A stretch of 64,000 bases of DNA from Pseudomonas ovata (GTDB lineage: Bacteria > Pseudomonadota > Gammaproteobacteria > Pseudomonadales > Pseudomonadaceae): contig NZ_QFFU01000008.1 in assembly GCF_003131185.1 (NCBI RefSeq), forward strand, positions 1 to 64,000, given 5' to 3'. The notes beneath the pieces were generated by a model. It saw only the letters and a program-made list of their open reading frames with translations. It searched no databases and was not told the DNA's origin. Positions within the stretch are counted from its first letter, which is position 1; the number at the start of each line of letters is the position of its first letter. Of the stretch, positions 55,998 to 64,000 are shown piece by piece. The translations under genes were made by a program, and so were the position numbers.

Positions 55998-56324
55998 ATG
56001 AACAGTAGCTATGAAGATTGCATTTCAGAATGCCTGCGCTGCGCATTGGCCTGTGAAACTTGCGCGTCAGCCTGTCTGGAAGAGCAGGACGTTAAGATGA
56101 TGGCGAACTGCATAAAGCTCGATAGGGATTGCGCCGATATCTGTAGGCTGGCAGCGACCCTAATGACACGGGGAAGCCCCTTCGCGAATGAGCTTTGTAT
56201 GCTTTGTGCAAAAATTTGTCGGGCATGCGGTCAGGAGTGCGGCACTCATGAAGCAGAACATTGCCAGAGCTGCTCAAAAGCGTGTTTAGCTTGCGCACAA
56301 GCATGCGAATCAATGGCTGCCTGA
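55998..56324 (+). CDS. Cytosolic copper-storage protein (Csp3-like, DUF326)
   Basis: A 108-aa four-helix-bundle protein with 19 cysteines in CxxC/CxxxC spacing (ECLRCALACETCASACLEE, CMLCAKICRACGQECG, CQSCSKACLACAQAC). No signal peptide, so it fits the cytosolic Csp3 class that stores many Cu(I) ions inside a Cys-lined tube. A CopR box upstream ties it to the copper regulon. It ends before a large hairpin. Confidence 0.9.
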   Translation: MNSSYEDCISECLRCALACETCASACLEEQDVKMMANCIKLDRDCADICRLAATLMTRGSPFANELCMLCAKICRACGQECGTHEAEHCQSCSKACLACAQACESMAA

Positions 56325-56349
56325 GCTTCCCTTCGACCAAAGGTGTCAT

Positions 56350-56394
56350 CACCCTAGTGGCGAACCATTGAATGGTGGGTTGGCCACTAGGGTG
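56350..56394. terminator. Long hairpin after the copper-storage gene
   Basis: The 12-bp perfect arms CACCCTAGTGGC (56350-56361) and 56383-56394 flank an inner ACCATT/AATGGT stem. There is no adjacent T-run, but GTTTTTTGG follows 18 bases later. Confidence 0.5.
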
Positions 56395-56527
56395 AAAAAC
56401 CCGACACGGCGTTTTTTGGGATAACTACCTATAGAAATAATTGCGTGCCCCCAATGCCGCTAAGAGGGAGCGTGGGGAAATCGAAAATTTGTTCCGAAAA
56501 AGGTACTGTTACCGCTTTGGATCATGG

Positions 56528-57088
56528 ATGACCGATATGGCTTTGAAAATCCGTACGGCGAAGGTAGCAGATGCTGTAACCATCCAGCGCATTTACGCCC
56601 CCATCGTTTCAACAACGGCCATCTCGTTCGAAGAGATTCCGCCAAGTGCTGAGGGAATCGCTCAGCGAATAGCGACAACGCTTCAGACATATCCCTACTT
56701 GGTGGCCGAAGAAGGTGGGGAGATCAAGGGCTATGCCTACGCAAGCCAGCATCGCGCTCGTCCGGCCTACCGATGGGCTGTCGACGTGACGGTGTATATA
56801 GCCGAGTCGGCTCGCCGGCAGGGCGTTGGCCGTGAACTCTATGAAACCTTGCTTCCGATTCTCGAACAGCAGAGGTTTCGCGCAGCTTACGCCGGAATTG
56901 CGCAGCCCAATGAAGGAAGTGTCGGTCTGCACGAGTCGCTAGGATTCGTACTCGTTGGGACGTATCCAGAGGTGGGCTTCAAGCTTGGAAAATGGCACGA
57001 CGTCGGTTACTGGAGGCTTGGGCTGTGCCAGGTAACTCCTCCACTCGAGCCTATTCTCTTTCCCGAGCTTGAAGTCGTATCACAGTAG
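56528..57088 (+). CDS. arsN1: GNAT N-acetyltransferase ArsN1-like (phosphinothricin acetyltransferase family)
   Basis: A 186-aa GNAT acetyltransferase of the Pat type: IYAPIVSTTAISFEEIPPSA, YAYASQHRARPAYRWAVDVT, the acetyl-CoA loop ARRQGVGRELY, and the C-terminal ESLGFVLVGTYPEVGFKLGK motif. In ars islands this family (ArsN1) acetylates arsinothricin or phosphinothricin. Convergent with arsO. Start taken at 56528; the ATG at 56537 is possible. Confidence 0.82.
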   Translation: MTDMALKIRTAKVADAVTIQRIYAPIVSTTAISFEEIPPSAEGIAQRIATTLQTYPYLVAEEGGEIKGYAYASQHRARPAYRWAVDVTVYIAESARRQGVGRELYETLLPILEQQRFRAAYAGIAQPNEGSVGLHESLGFVLVGTYPEVGFKLGKWHDVGYWRLGLCQVTPPLEPILFPELEVVSQ

Positions 57089-57114
57089 GCGTATTCGATT
57101 TGCGTCGCGAGCCA

Positions 57115-58188
57115 TCAGGCTTCGCTTGCGAGATAGCTTTGCACTTGCTTGACTACATCTCGAGCGGTGCGGGTTACTCCGATCAATGTCGCAGAGGCGA
57201 GCCCCGTCCAATCGCCGTAACCCACCAGCCACAGATTGGGTGAAACAACACTCCGGTTTTCGTTCACAGCTACTTTGCCATCCTGGACTACAATGCCCAG
57301 GCTGTTCAGGTGGTCGAGCGCTGGAGAAAACCCAGTGCACCAGATGACGACATCCACCGCTGTTTCGTCTCCTGATGACCAAACAACGCCTGTTGAAGTG
57401 AAGTGCGTGAATGGCCGTACTGCGCTCAATACACCGCGTTCACGAGCGCCCTTCACCGATGGCACCATTACGATGTCGCCCAGCCCCCCAGCGGGCTTTT
57501 CAGGTTCCACGCCATCCTGTTGCGCCTTCAATCGAGCAGTAGCTCGTTCGAACAGGACGCGCCCATCAACCTCATCAGGTAGAAACTTTGGGGCCTCTTG
57601 AGTTACCCAGGTTGCCTGAGCCACTTTAGAAACCTCGGAGTAAATCTGGGCTCCCGAGTTGCCACCACCCACGACAAGGACGGTTTTCCCCTCAAATTCA
57701 TTGGGCCCAACGTAATGAGCGGAATGAAGCTGCCGCCCTGAGAACAACTCCTGTCCGGCATAGCTCGGGGTAAATGGGCGGCTCCAGGTGCCTGTTGCAC
57801 TGATAACCGCCTTGGCATCCCAGTTTCTATCCCCGGAGACAACCCGTAATCCTTCTTCGATTTTTTCGACACGGGTCACCCTGGTGGATCGGATGATGGA
57901 GAAGTCATATCGACGCTCGTACAGAGTCAGATAGTCGATAACATCATCCCGGTGAGGCGTTTCTTCTGATACGGCAGGCATCGGCCAGCCCGCAATCGAG
58001 CTCCATGCCGATGGAGAGAAGAGTCGCAGCGAGTCCCAGCCATGCCGCCAGGCTCCTCCTGGTGCCGACTCCGCATCGAGCAGCACGTAAGACAAGCCTG
58101 ACCGCTTCAAAAAATAGGCGACTGTCAGCGCGGACTGGCCACCACCAGTGACTACAACATCAAGTTTCGGATTCTGACTCACCAGCAT
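57115..58188 (-). CDS. arsO: ArsO-type flavin monooxygenase
   Basis: A 357-aa FAD/NAD(P)-dependent oxidoreductase with two dinucleotide folds ([20 protein letters not shown] near 12-31 and [14 protein letters not shown] near 170-183) and [20 protein letters not shown] at the end. ArsO is a frequent member of Pseudomonas ars operons; its substrate is not well established. It is the last gene of the minus-strand ars operon, 37 bp after arsC. Confidence 0.85.
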   Translation of the reverse strand: MLVSQNPKLDVVVTGGGQSALTVAYFLKRSGLSYVLLDAESAPGGAWRHGWDSLRLFSPSAWSSIAGWPMPAVSEETPHRDDVIDYLTLYERRYDFSIIRSTRVTRVEKIEEGLRVVSGDRNWDAKAVISATGTWSRPFTPSYAGQELFSGRQLHSAHYVGPNEFEGKTVLVVGGGNSGAQIYSEVSKVAQATWVTQEAPKFLPDEVDGRVLFERATARLKAQQDGVEPEKPAGGLGDIVMVPSVKGARERGVLSAVRPFTHFTSTGVVWSSGDETAVDVVIWCTGFSPALDHLNSLGIVVQDGKVAVNENRSVVSPNLWLVGYGDWTGLASATLIGVTRTARDVVKQVQSYLASEA

Positions 58189-58225
58189 CCTCCAGACTCA
58201 TTGGCGACAATTCGCCGGTGTCGTT

Positions 58226-58648
58226 TCAGACTCTGCGACCTTGCTCATCAATGACGACTTGTCCGTCTTCTTTGATGAAGCTGCCACGCTGCTCTTGCGG
58301 TAACAGGTCGAGGACTGCCTCTGAAGGACGACACAAGCGTGTCCCCAAGGGCGTCACGACGATGGGGCGATTGATCAGAATGGGGTGAGCCATCATGGCA
58401 TCGATGAGCTGATCATCAGTAAGTGAGGTATCACCGAGTCCCTGCTCCTCGTAGGGAGTGCCTGTGATACGAAGCAGGGCCCGCACCTCGATACCCATAT
58501 CTTTGATCAGCCTGACAAGCGTGGTGCGGTCAGGTGGGGTCTGTAGGTACTCGATAACCGTCGGCTCGTCTCCGCTGTTGCGGATCAGCTCCAAGGTATT
58601 GCGAGAGGTTCCACATTGCGGGTTGTGATAAATCGTTATCTGACTCAT
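58226..58648 (-). CDS. arsC: Glutaredoxin-dependent arsenate reductase ArsC
   Basis: A 140-aa E. coli-type ArsC: catalytic C12 in YHNPQCGTSRNTL, then the arginines of the arsenate site (about R60 and the RPIVVTPLGTRLCRPSE segment). It reduces arsenate to arsenite using glutathione/glutaredoxin. The start at 58648 (MSQITIYHNP) is chosen. It lies 20 bp after arsH. A second, unrelated arsenate reductase is in the same operon. Confidence 0.92.
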   Translation of the reverse strand: MSQITIYHNPQCGTSRNTLELIRNSGDEPTVIEYLQTPPDRTTLVRLIKDMGIEVRALLRITGTPYEEQGLGDTSLTDDQLIDAMMAHPILINRPIVVTPLGTRLCRPSEAVLDLLPQEQRGSFIKEDGQVVIDEQGRRV

Positions 58649-58668
58649 ACCGTTTCCTCGCGGTGGTA

Positions 58669-59382
58669 TCAAATGGAGCGCTGGTTGACGCGTTTGGAAA
58701 GCTCTTCGGCGGACTCTTTACGCTCGGAGTACCGATCAACCAAATAATCCTGGCGATCCCGCAACAGCAGGGTGAACTTCATCAGCTCTTCCATCACGTC
58801 CACGAGACGGTCGTAGTACGAGGACGGTTTCATACGACCTGCCTCGTCAAACTCGGTGAACGCCTTTGCTACCGAAGATTGGTTTGGGATGGTGAACATC
58901 CGCATCCATCGACCCAGTACGCGCAGCTGATTAACCACGTTGAAAGATTGCGAGCCACCGCAGACCTGCATCACTGCAAGGGTCTTTCCTTGCGTAGGTC
59001 GTACAGCACCTATCGCCAGCGGAACCCAGTCAATTTGGGCTTTGAATACTGCGCTCATGGAGCCGTGACGCTCAGGGGAGCACCACACCTGTCCCTCAGA
59101 CCATTGCATCAGCTCGCGCAGCTCAGCGACCTTGGGATGTGTATCGGGAGCGTCATCCGGAAGCGGCAAACCCGAGGGGTCGAAGATTTTGGTTTCGGCG
59201 CCAAACTCCTCCAGCAAACGGGCTGCTTCCTGAGTCACCATACGGCTGAAAGAGCGCTCTCGCGTCGATCCGTACAAAAGCAGAATTCGAGGCTTATGGA
59301 GTGACGGTGTACGCGGCTCCAGTTGCTCCAACGACGGAATGTCGATCAAGTCGGTGTGTACGTTTGGCAATGTGTCTTGCAT
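58669..59382 (-). CDS. arsH: ArsH NADPH-FMN reductase / organoarsenical oxidase
   Basis: A 237-aa flavodoxin-like protein with the ArsH signature: [14 protein letters not shown] (FMN phosphate loop), then [20 protein letters not shown] and [20 protein letters not shown]. ArsH oxidises trivalent organoarsenicals such as methylarsenite. AGGAG five bases before the ATG at 59382 decides the start. It lies 47 bp after the second arsenate reductase gene. Confidence 0.95.
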   Translation of the reverse strand: MQDTLPNVHTDLIDIPSLEQLEPRTPSLHKPRILLLYGSTRERSFSRMVTQEAARLLEEFGAETKIFDPSGLPLPDDAPDTHPKVAELRELMQWSEGQVWCSPERHGSMSAVFKAQIDWVPLAIGAVRPTQGKTLAVMQVCGGSQSFNVVNQLRVLGRWMRMFTIPNQSSVAKAFTEFDEAGRMKPSSYYDRLVDVMEELMKFTLLLRDRQDYLVDRYSERKESAEELSKRVNQRSI

Positions 59383-59429
59383 ATAAACTCCTACCACGGC
59401 GCCGGCTAGGCCACCGCCTCGGTTGATCT

Positions 59430-59900
59430 TTAAAGCGAACCGATGCGGTTCAGTTCAGCTTTCAACTGGTCAGGGCTCATGGTCTTGAGCGGCAGCGCAA
59501 GAAACGCACTCACGCGTTCGTGAATTTTGGCCAGTGTGGTTTCGAACGCTGCGCTAATGTCTGCTTCCGACCCGGTGGCTTCGGACGGATCAGCCAGCCC
59601 CCAATGCGCCTTTAAGGCTGGGCCGAAGAAGATGGGACATGCTTCTCCTGCAGCCCGATCACAGACGGTAATCACGATGTCGGGAGGCGAGCCCTCGAAA
59701 GCATCCGAAGCCTTGCTGCGCAAGCCCGCAGTGGAGATACCCGCCGCCTCCAGCGTTTGCAATGCCCGTTGATTCACCCGGCCACTGGGAAAGCTTCCTG
59801 AGCTGACGGCTTCTACACCCTTGGGCGCCAAGTGGTTGAAAAGCGCCTCGGACAGAATGCTGCGGCAGCTGTTGTGGGTGCACATGAACAAGACTTTCAT
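59430..59900 (-). CDS. arsC: LMW-phosphatase-type arsenate reductase ArsC
   Basis: A 156-aa arsenate reductase of the low-molecular-weight tyrosine-phosphatase fold: P-loop CTHNSCRS (C7, C12), and [15 protein letters not shown] carrying the C80/C88 redox pair, [14 protein letters not shown] after it. Such enzymes use thioredoxin or mycothiol-type electron donors. It shares the operon with the glutaredoxin-type enzyme, giving two electron routes. It lies 16 bp after arsB. Confidence 0.92.
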   Translation of the reverse strand: MKVLFMCTHNSCRSILSEALFNHLAPKGVEAVSSGSFPSGRVNQRALQTLEAAGISTAGLRSKASDAFEGSPPDIVITVCDRAAGEACPIFFGPALKAHWGLADPSEATGSEADISAAFETTLAKIHERVSAFLALPLKTMSPDQLKAELNRIGSL

Positions 59901-59916
59901 CAGACGATTCCTTGAT

Positions 59917-61200
59917 TCAGAAACTGAGGCGCAGTGCCAGGGCGGACAATGTGGCGACGAGGATGGGCACGGTCAGCACGATCCCGGTCTTGAAGTAGTA
60001 ACCCCAGCTGATCGTTATGTTTTTCCGGGCTAGCACGTGCAGCCACAACAGAGTGGCCAAGCTCCCAATTGGAGTGATCTTCGGGCCCAAATCGCAGCCG
60101 ATGATGTTGGCGTAAACCATCGCTTGCTGGACTACACCATCGACTTCAGCGGCATGAATGGATAAGGCGCCTACCAGAACGGTGGGCATGTTGTTCATGA
60201 TCGAAGACAGCAACGCTGTTAGCAGCCCTGTACCAAGGGACGCGCCCCAAACGCCATAACCGGCGAACACGTTCAGGATCTGCGCAATGTGGTCGGTCAG
60301 GCCGGCGTTCTTCAGGCCATAAACAACCAGGTACATCCCCAAAGAAAAGATCACTACCTGCCATGGCGCCTCTTTGAGCACCTTGCTTGTATTGATGGCG
60401 TGACCACGAGCCGCGATGACGTAAAGAATGAATGCACAGACCGCTGCAATGGCGCTGATTGGCACCCCCAGTGGCTCAATGACGAAGAAGCCGATCAGGA
60501 GTAGTGCCAACACCCTCCAGCCGGCTACAAAAGTGGCCCGGTCGTGGATTGCTTCGTCCGGATTGTCCAGTTGGTTGAGGTCATAGGTCTTTGGTAATTC
60601 TTTGCGGAAAAACCACAGCAGCATGGCTAACGTCGCCGCCACGCTGACGATGTTTACCGGCACCATGATCGATGCATATTCGTTGAAGCCGATATCGAAG
60701 TAGTCGGCAGAAACGATGTTGACAAGGTTGGAAACCACCAGCGGTAAGCTCGCCGTATCGGCGATAAAACCGGCTGCCATGACGAATGCCAAAGTAGCCG
60801 CAGGAGAAAAACGCAACGCCAGCAACATAGCGATCACAATGGGTGTGAGGATCAATGCTGCTCCGTCATTGGCGAACAGTGCCGACACCGCTGCGCCCAG
60901 CAGGACGATAAATGCGAACAGCTTGCGGGTGCTCCCGCCTCCCCATCGGGCCACATGCAGCGCAGCCCACTTGAAAAAGCCTGCCTCATCAAGCAGCAGA
61001 CTAATGATGATGACCGCGATGAAAGTCCCAGTGGCATTCCAGACAATGCGCCAAACCTCTGGTATGTCGGCAAGGGTAACGACACCTGCCAGCAACGCCA
61101 CGATGGCACCGAACATCGCACTCCATCCAACCCCAAGCCCCTTGGGTTGCCAGATGACAAGGACGATGGTGGCGATAAAGATCAATACGGCAATCAGCAT
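59917..61200 (-). CDS. arsB: Arsenite efflux permease ArsB
   Basis: A 427-aa inner-membrane antiporter of the ArsB family with about 11-12 helices; [20 protein letters not shown] near the start and [20 protein letters not shown] in the second half are family motifs. It exports arsenite (and antimonite) driven by proton motive force. It follows arsR by 24 bp. Confidence 0.95.
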   Translation of the reverse strand: MLIAVLIFIATIVLVIWQPKGLGVGWSAMFGAIVALLAGVVTLADIPEVWRIVWNATGTFIAVIIISLLLDEAGFFKWAALHVARWGGGSTRKLFAFIVLLGAAVSALFANDGAALILTPIVIAMLLALRFSPAATLAFVMAAGFIADTASLPLVVSNLVNIVSADYFDIGFNEYASIMVPVNIVSVAATLAMLLWFFRKELPKTYDLNQLDNPDEAIHDRATFVAGWRVLALLLIGFFVIEPLGVPISAIAAVCAFILYVIAARGHAINTSKVLKEAPWQVVIFSLGMYLVVYGLKNAGLTDHIAQILNVFAGYGVWGASLGTGLLTALLSSIMNNMPTVLVGALSIHAAEVDGVVQQAMVYANIIGCDLGPKITPIGSLATLLWLHVLARKNITISWGYYFKTGIVLTVPILVATLSALALRLSF

Positions 61201-61224
61201 TTCATTAATCCGGTTGGGCGTGAA

Positions 61225-61581
61225 TCAGCTACACACGGCTTGGTTGATCGGACGGTCGTTCATGCCGCAGAGGCGCTTAGCCTCGGTTTCCAGCCATTGC
61301 TGATTGGCGTCTACCACTTCCTTCAAAACTGCCGTCACCCACGCGGGCAAGTCAGGATTCAGTCGGTAATACACCCATTGGCCTTGGCGACGATCCAACA
61401 GCAAACCGGCGGAGCGCAGCAGCGCCAAATGACGAGAAATCTTCGGCTGACTCAGGTCAAGTGCTGCCGTCAGCTCGCATACACACAGCTCACCTTCACT
61501 CACGACAAGCAGCGAAATTTTTGCTCGGGTGTCATCCGCCAGGCACTTGAATAAGGTGGTGGGGTTCATGGGTTCTGTCAT
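61225..61581 (-). CDS. arsR: Arsenic-responsive repressor ArsR
   Basis: A 118-aa ArsR/SmtB winged-helix repressor. Metal-sensing cysteines C33 and C35 in ELCVCELTAALD sit in the DNA-recognition helix region (LSQPKISRHLALLRSAGLLL). GGAGG four bases before the ATG at 61581 fixes the start. It opens the operon arsR-arsB-arsC-arsH-arsC-arsO and faces arsN2 across a shared promoter. Confidence 0.94.
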   Translation of the reverse strand: MTEPMNPTTLFKCLADDTRAKISLLVVSEGELCVCELTAALDLSQPKISRHLALLRSAGLLLDRRQGQWVYYRLNPDLPAWVTAVLKEVVDANQQWLETEAKRLCGMNDRPINQAVCS

Positions 61582-61696
61582 AGATCCTCCAGGTGTTTGG
61601 TCTTGACCAAAACGAAGAGCTTGATGCGCTCGTGGATGTCGTGGAGCGTGTGGTGAAATGCGCCGGGATCGTCGCTAGCTAATGCATACGAAAAAT

Positions 61697-61738
61697 CGAA
61701 TATATGCTTTGTCGAATATTCGGTAAAGCGAATATGAT
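61697..61738. promoter_or_regulatory. Divergent ars promoter with three CGAATAT half-sites
   Basis: CGAATAT starts at 61697, 61713 and 61729, exactly 16 bp apart; the middle copy is part of the palindrome CGAATATTCG (61713-61722). On the minus strand TTTACC-17-TATATT (-35 at 61722-61727, -10 at 61699-61704) fits the arsR promoter, and on the plus strand TTGTCG-18-TATGAT (61709-61714, 61733-61738) fits arsN2. ArsR bound here would block both. Confidence 0.6.
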
Positions 61739-61800
61739 GATTGCTGCTTCGGCTTGAGCCGTGACAGGCCATACCAACCGGCACAGAAGGAGACGAAGGG

Positions 61801-62265
61801 ATGGGTAAGGAGATGGTGATCCAGGCAACGGAAATAGCCGAAGGACAACGGCAGCGTTTTCGCGACGCGCTGAAGTCCGCTGACCTTCCAGCAGATGATA
61901 TTGATCTTCCAGGCCGAACCTTTTTTGAGTTCAGACAGGACAGTGAGACGGTCGCATGGGGAGGATTCGAAACGCATGGTGCGGACGGGTTGCTGCGTTC
62001 CCTGGTCGTAGTCTCGACACACAGATCGAAGGGGGTCGGTGTCACGGTGCTTCGGGTCATTGAAGCGAAAGCCGCCGAGCAGGGAATCGCTCGACTTCAT
62101 TTGCTGACAACAACTGCGCCAGGCTTTTTTGAGCAGCAGGGCTATGCAGTAAATCAACGAGGCTCTGCGCCACCTCTTATTTCTCAGACGGAGCAGTTCA
62201 TGGGGCTTTGCCCTGGCTCGGCTTGCTACATGTGCAAGGCGTTATCTGGAGCGGCAAGAAGGTAG
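61801..62265 (+). CDS. arsN2: ArsN2-type GNAT acetyltransferase
   Basis: A 154-aa GNAT protein of the type carried beside ars operons and called ArsN2: VAWGGFETHGADGLLRSLVV, an acetyl-CoA-binding VVVSTHRSKGVGVTVLRVIE, and FFEQQGYAVNQRGSAPPLIS. Its substrate is unknown. AAGGAG eight bases before the ATG supports the start. It ends CPGSACYMCKAL, a cysteine-rich tail that could bind arsenite. Divergent from arsR and probably under the same repressor. Confidence 0.85.
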   Translation: MGKEMVIQATEIAEGQRQRFRDALKSADLPADDIDLPGRTFFEFRQDSETVAWGGFETHGADGLLRSLVVVSTHRSKGVGVTVLRVIEAKAAEQGIARLHLLTTTAPGFFEQQGYAVNQRGSAPPLISQTEQFMGLCPGSACYMCKALSGAARR

Positions 62266-62299
62266 TCGTTGAGATAAAGATGTACGTTGTGGTCAAAGC

Positions 62300-62418
62300 G
62301 TAAGCGGAGCGCGCAGGCCCACGACGGGCCAAAGGCTTGAGGATGGAAGCCCGTAGGGCCGAAACCAGGCATAGCCGGGTTCGGTTTACGACAGCCGTAC
62401 CCCGAAGGGGGCAAGCTC
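62300..62418 (-). repeat. Dispersed GC-rich island repeat, copy C
   Basis: The inverted third copy. Read on the minus strand it carries GAGCTTGCCCCC, CTGTCGTAAACCG, TCGGCCCTACGGGCTTCC, ATCCTCAAGCC and CCTGCGCGCTCCGCTTAC in the same order as copies A and B. It lies between arsN2 and the sirtuin gene. Confidence 0.8.
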
Positions 62419-62447
62419 AAAGCAGAAGTGATATGGATCACCGCCAA

Positions 62448-63215
62448 CTACGATGCAGGATGGTTGCCGAACGTCTCGCGAAGCAGGCTCTGCATCACCA
62501 CCGAAGCAGGGCCTTCAAGAAAGTGCTCTTGGCTGCTGACATCGAAGCGCACAGGATTAATGTGGACAACAGTCGCCCCGTGGCCCAAAGCACGTAGCGG
62601 AAGCTCAGCAGCTGGGTAAACAATCCCGGAAGTACCAATCGAGAGGAAGACATCACATTCCTCAGCAGCTGCGAGCCCTGCGCTCCATGCATCCCCAGGC
62701 AGCATTTCACCAAACCACACAACGCCTGGCCGAACATACCCGTTACATGCGGTGCATCGCGGCGGCTCAATCCGACGTCCATCCTCAGGCAGTGCGTCAG
62801 ACGTGAGAGGCAAGGTATGCGCTTGCCCACAGTCAATGCAGCGGGGCGCATGCAGGCTGCCATGCAGGTGAATCACATCTCGGCTGCCAGCGCGCTCATG
62901 AAGGTCATCAACGTTCTGGGTGACCACGGTCAGACTAGGGACATGCTTGGCAAGCTCAGCGATAGCGAGATGAGCACCGTTTGGCTGCGCCTGGAGAACC
63001 TTGTGCCGACGCCATTCGTACCATCCCCAACACAATGATGGATCGGCTCTGAATGCTTCGCTGGTGGCGAGCTGTGCAGGATCAAACCGCTCCCACAGCC
63101 CTGTGAGTGCGTCTCGGAATGTCGGGATGCCACTCTCCGCCGATGCACCTGCCCCGGTAAAGACCACGACGTGCTGAGTGTCCCTCAACTGCTTAGCCAG
63201 GGTACTGATGGTCAT
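62448..63215 (-). CDS. SIR2-family NAD-dependent deacylase (CobB-like)
   Basis: A 255-aa sirtuin: FTGAGASAESGIPTFRD (NAD site), TQNVDDLHERAG, catalytic His in IHLHGSLH, a zinc module CIDCG...CTACN, and the GTSGIVYPAAE nucleotide segment. It removes acyl groups from lysines using NAD. AAGGA six bases before the ATG at 63215 decides the start. Its zinc module points to a true deacylase rather than the NADase sirtuins of defence systems; its role on the island is unclear. Confidence 0.88.
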   Translation of the reverse strand: MTISTLAKQLRDTQHVVVFTGAGASAESGIPTFRDALTGLWERFDPAQLATSEAFRADPSLCWGWYEWRRHKVLQAQPNGAHLAIAELAKHVPSLTVVTQNVDDLHERAGSRDVIHLHGSLHAPRCIDCGQAHTLPLTSDALPEDGRRIEPPRCTACNGYVRPGVVWFGEMLPGDAWSAGLAAAEECDVFLSIGTSGIVYPAAELPLRALGHGATVVHINPVRFDVSSQEHFLEGPASVVMQSLLRETFGNHPAS

Positions 63216-63304
63216 GAGCATTCCTTGGGCCGGATACTGTTGAGGTGCCAACACTTTGGGCATTGGATTGGTGGCTGCTGTTGTCGGCCAAAAACCAAGG
63301 GATC

Positions 63305-63565
63305 CTACGCCAATTCTCTTTCAGCCATGCGATCCAGAAGCGCTTGAGGATGAATGCGGTAAGTGCCTACACCAACCCGCTGCGTGAAGTGGTCATAGGT
63401 TGGGCTGCTAACGCCAGTGGTCATCTCCGAATTGGATAGGAAGACGCCTGTGTAGGTTTCAGCTACGTCGCTGAAAAGCTGGATAACAGCTTGCCTCGTG
63501 ACAATCAGACCTTTGCCAAGATGACCGTCGATTACAGCAACCAGCACATTGGTGCGCAGACTCAT
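63305..63565 (-). CDS. Hypothetical protein
   Basis: An 86-aa protein beginning MSLRTNVLVAVIDGHLGKGL, with a central DVAETYTGVFLSNSEMTTGV segment. AAAGGAA six bases before the ATG at 63565 supports a real gene. No family recognised. It is divergent from the DUF262 gene, which starts 99 bp away. Confidence 0.6.
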   Translation of the reverse strand: MSLRTNVLVAVIDGHLGKGLIVTRQAVIQLFSDVAETYTGVFLSNSEMTTGVSSPTYDHFTQRVGVGTYRIHPQALLDRMAERELA

Positions 63566-63663
63566 GTCGTGTTCCTTTTGTCAGGGAGAACTGGCAGGGG
63601 GTCGCTAGCTATTTTTGCTGGCTAATGGCTATTCTCTCATCATTTCTACAGCAAGGAACGCGC

Positions 63664-64000
63664 ATGAAGCTTAATCCACTCCACCTCAAGATCGCTGGTT
63701 TGCTTGAAGGCAGGCTTTTTCGAATCCCAGAGTACCAGCGCGCCTACTCTTGGACATCTCGCCAGCGTAAAGACTTATTCGGCGACATCGAGGAGGCATT
63801 TCGATCTGGTCGGGAGCATTTCATGGCTACTTTGGTCGCCTTGGCCAAGGAGAAAGAAACCCGCCTTCTCGGCGTTGACGAGTTCAAGACTGTCGAGCTG
63901 GTTGATGGCCAACAACGTGTAACGACTCTCATCATCCTTATGAAGGCGATTGAGAAGGCTCTAGACAACGACGATGCTACGCAAGCCAAGGTGCGACGGG
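63664..64000 (+). CDS. DUF262-domain protein (GmrSD-like), partial at window end
   Basis: At least 112 codons, open to the window edge. The start ATG at 63664 follows CAAGGA by six bases. IPEYQRAYSW (about 22-31) and ELVDGQQRVTTLIILM (about 79-94) are the two hallmarks of the DUF262/ParB-like nucleotide-handling domain used by GmrSD type IV restriction enzymes, SspE-like effectors and related anti-phage proteins. Whether a nuclease domain follows cannot be seen. It suggests a second defence gene on the island. Confidence 0.82.
   Translation, partial: MKLNPLHLKIAGLLEGRLFRIPEYQRAYSWTSRQRKDLFGDIEEAFRSGREHFMATLVALAKEKETRLLGVDEFKTVELVDGQQRVTTLIILMKAIEKALDNDDATQAKVRR

Larger units (their letters stand above)
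9061..64000 (+). mobile_element. GInt-type genomic island (left end; right end outside window)
   Basis: The host antiporter gene breaks at about 9060 and is followed by an AT-rich tract (AATTTTGCCAATCGC..) and then a four-gene recombinase operon at the very edge. Three tyrosine-recombinase-like genes with a small fourth in third position, 762/695/201/486 aa, is the ginABCD layout described for GInt islands, which carry varied cargo and define their own integration. Everything to 64,000 is cargo of mixed composition: an IS66 unit, stress genes, anti-phage genes, copper and arsenic resistance. No second antiporter fragment appears, so the island exceeds 55 kb or consists of nested insertions. 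Confidence 0.75.

Noticed and set aside
62448..63215. Sirtuin as a defence NADase (as in Thoeris- or DSR-like systems)
   Set aside because: It has the zinc module and HGSLH active site of ordinary deacylases and no partner gene of those systems is adjacent.

Overview
The window looks like a chromosomal segment of a Pseudomonas of the P. putida group. The flanking core is GC-rich, carries putida-type REP palindromes (GGAGCG...TCGCGAA), and encodes Pseudomonas-like metabolic genes. From about 9,060 to the window end it is replaced by a more AT-rich, gene-mixed genomic island.

Layout. (1) 1-5,560: core DNA with a REP cluster and a minus-strand four-carbon acid-sugar operon (ltnD-otnK-otnC-gntP-otnI) that converts L-threonate-like acids to DHAP. 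(2) 5,559-7,000: an IS110-family (IS1111-type) element lying exactly against a REP; its 3' non-coding region contains a 9-base complement of the target junction, as a guide RNA would. (3) 7,169-9,060: the DeoR-type regulator of the operon, a MAPEG membrane protein, and the 3' stump of a Na+/H+ antiporter gene cut by the island. (4) 9,061-64,000: the island. It starts with a four-gene recombinase operon (three tyrosine-recombinase-like proteins plus a small protein) that matches the ginABCD layout of GInt elements. The right end is outside the window.

Island cargo in order: small hypothetical genes; a chemotaxis receptor gene bracketed, with an IS66 tnpABC set, by perfect 16-bp inverted repeats; a thiol/electrophile-stress block (two TetR regulators, OsmC, SDR, DsbA-like and thioredoxin proteins, a Kef-type antiporter with its oxidoreductase, a tautomerase, an old yellow enzyme, an AhpD-like protein), in which the same palindrome sits between -35 and -10 of two promoters; a compact Gabija-like pair (OLD nuclease plus UvrD-like helicase); a block of small unknown proteins with an XRE regulator and an exonuclease; a complete copper/silver region (cusCBAF, copRS, copABCD, a PtrA-like protein, a copper-storage protein) with recurring CopR-box-like operators; an ars region (arsR-arsB-arsC-arsH-arsC-arsO plus arsN1 and arsN2); and finally a sirtuin, a small unknown gene and the start of a DUF262 protein.

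Three copies of a ~95-123 bp GC-rich element are scattered between cargo modules (16.5 kb, 39.1 kb, 62.3 kb). The picture is an accretion island combining metal resistance, thiol-stress tolerance and anti-phage functions. All family names come from reading motifs; no database search was made.
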